A stretch of DNA of 64,000 nt from Sinorhizobium sojae CCBAU 05684 (GTDB lineage: Bacteria > Pseudomonadota > Alphaproteobacteria > Rhizobiales > Rhizobiaceae): positions 186,001-250,000 of the forward strand of contig NZ_CP023068.1 in assembly GCF_002288525.1 (NCBI RefSeq), given 5' to 3'. A program made the translations under genes and the position numbers. The notes beneath the pieces were generated by a model that saw only the letters and a program-made list of their open reading frames with translations, did no database searches and was not told the origin of the DNA. Positions within the stretch are counted from its first letter, which is position 1, and the number at the start of each line of letters is the position of its first letter. Below are positions 63,964 through 64,000 of the stretch, in pieces.

Positions 63964-64000
63964 ATGAAAGTTGTAGTCGAAAACACCGTCTGCCTGAACA
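63964..64000 (+). CDS. Start of an unidentified gene (partial, cut at the window end)
   Basis: ATG at 63964 begins MKVVVENTVCLN and continues off the window. GGGGATGA lies just before it as a possible ribosome-binding site. Twelve codons are too few for a family call. The hydrophobic N terminus could belong to a Rossmann-like enzyme, but that is only a guess. Confidence 0.5.
   Translation, partial: MKVVVENTVCLN

Noticed and set aside
1..64000. tRNA, rRNA, CRISPR arrays, insertion sequences and riboswitches
   Set aside because: I looked for characteristic sequences, spaced repeats and transposase motifs and found none I could support.

Overview
This is GC-rich alphaproteobacterial DNA, most likely a chromid or megaplasmid of a Sinorhizobium (Ensifer) species comparable to pSymB. 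The evidence is the rhizobial ehu/eut ectoine operon, a urt transporter, a pcaIJF-pcaR block, a repA-repB pair, an alpha-r14 type small RNA with CCTCCTCCC loops, and short palindromic repeats of a kind common between Sinorhizobium genes. The genus is inferred from gene content, not from a database search.

Layout. (1) 98-13694: ectoine/5-hydroxyectoine uptake and breakdown. The minus-strand genes are doeD-doeC and an AsnC-type regulator. The MocR regulator enuR and the operon ehuABCD-eutABCDE are on the plus strand. (2) 13804-19275: a minus-strand signalling group with a two-receiver hybrid kinase, a single receiver, a DHp-receiver-adenylate cyclase and an exported protein with a CxxCH haem motif. 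(3) 19562-25293: urtABCDE, a urea ABC transporter with no urease genes beside it. (4) 25523-28628: a small unknown gene, then repA and repB without repC; a parS-like palindrome lies inside repB. (5) 28800-33468: an oxidoreductase, two sugar-isomerase-like TIM barrels, a LacI-type regulator and a DoxX protein. (6) 33620-38686: a cyclase-TPR protein and a FtsK translocase that lacks a membrane anchor. (7) 38851-42490: a GntR regulator with a polar amino-acid ABC transporter. (8) 42561-42681 (minus): an alpha-r14 sRNA, then acylphosphatase, pcaIJF (minus) and pcaR. (9) 47041-62752: a beta-oxidation-like catabolic cluster with a tripartite tricarboxylate transporter, CoA transferase, MmgE/PrpD protein, enoyl-CoA hydratase, ADP-forming acyl-CoA ligase, a frameshifted pcaF-like thiolase and a LysR regulator. 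(10) 62753-64000: sparse DNA with a DoxX gene and the first codons of another gene.

How the parts work together. Most genes are transport-plus-catabolism cassettes, each with its own regulator. Ectoine becomes aspartate, urea is imported, beta-ketoadipate becomes succinyl-CoA and acetyl-CoA, and an unidentified organic acid is probably handled by the last cluster. Four solute-binding-protein genes (ehuB, urtA, the amino-acid binding protein, tctC) are each followed by a perfect hairpin before the next gene. RepA/RepB, the parS-like site and the soluble FtsK lie within 12 kb and may serve replicon partition. I found no rRNA, tRNA, CRISPR array or intact insertion sequence.
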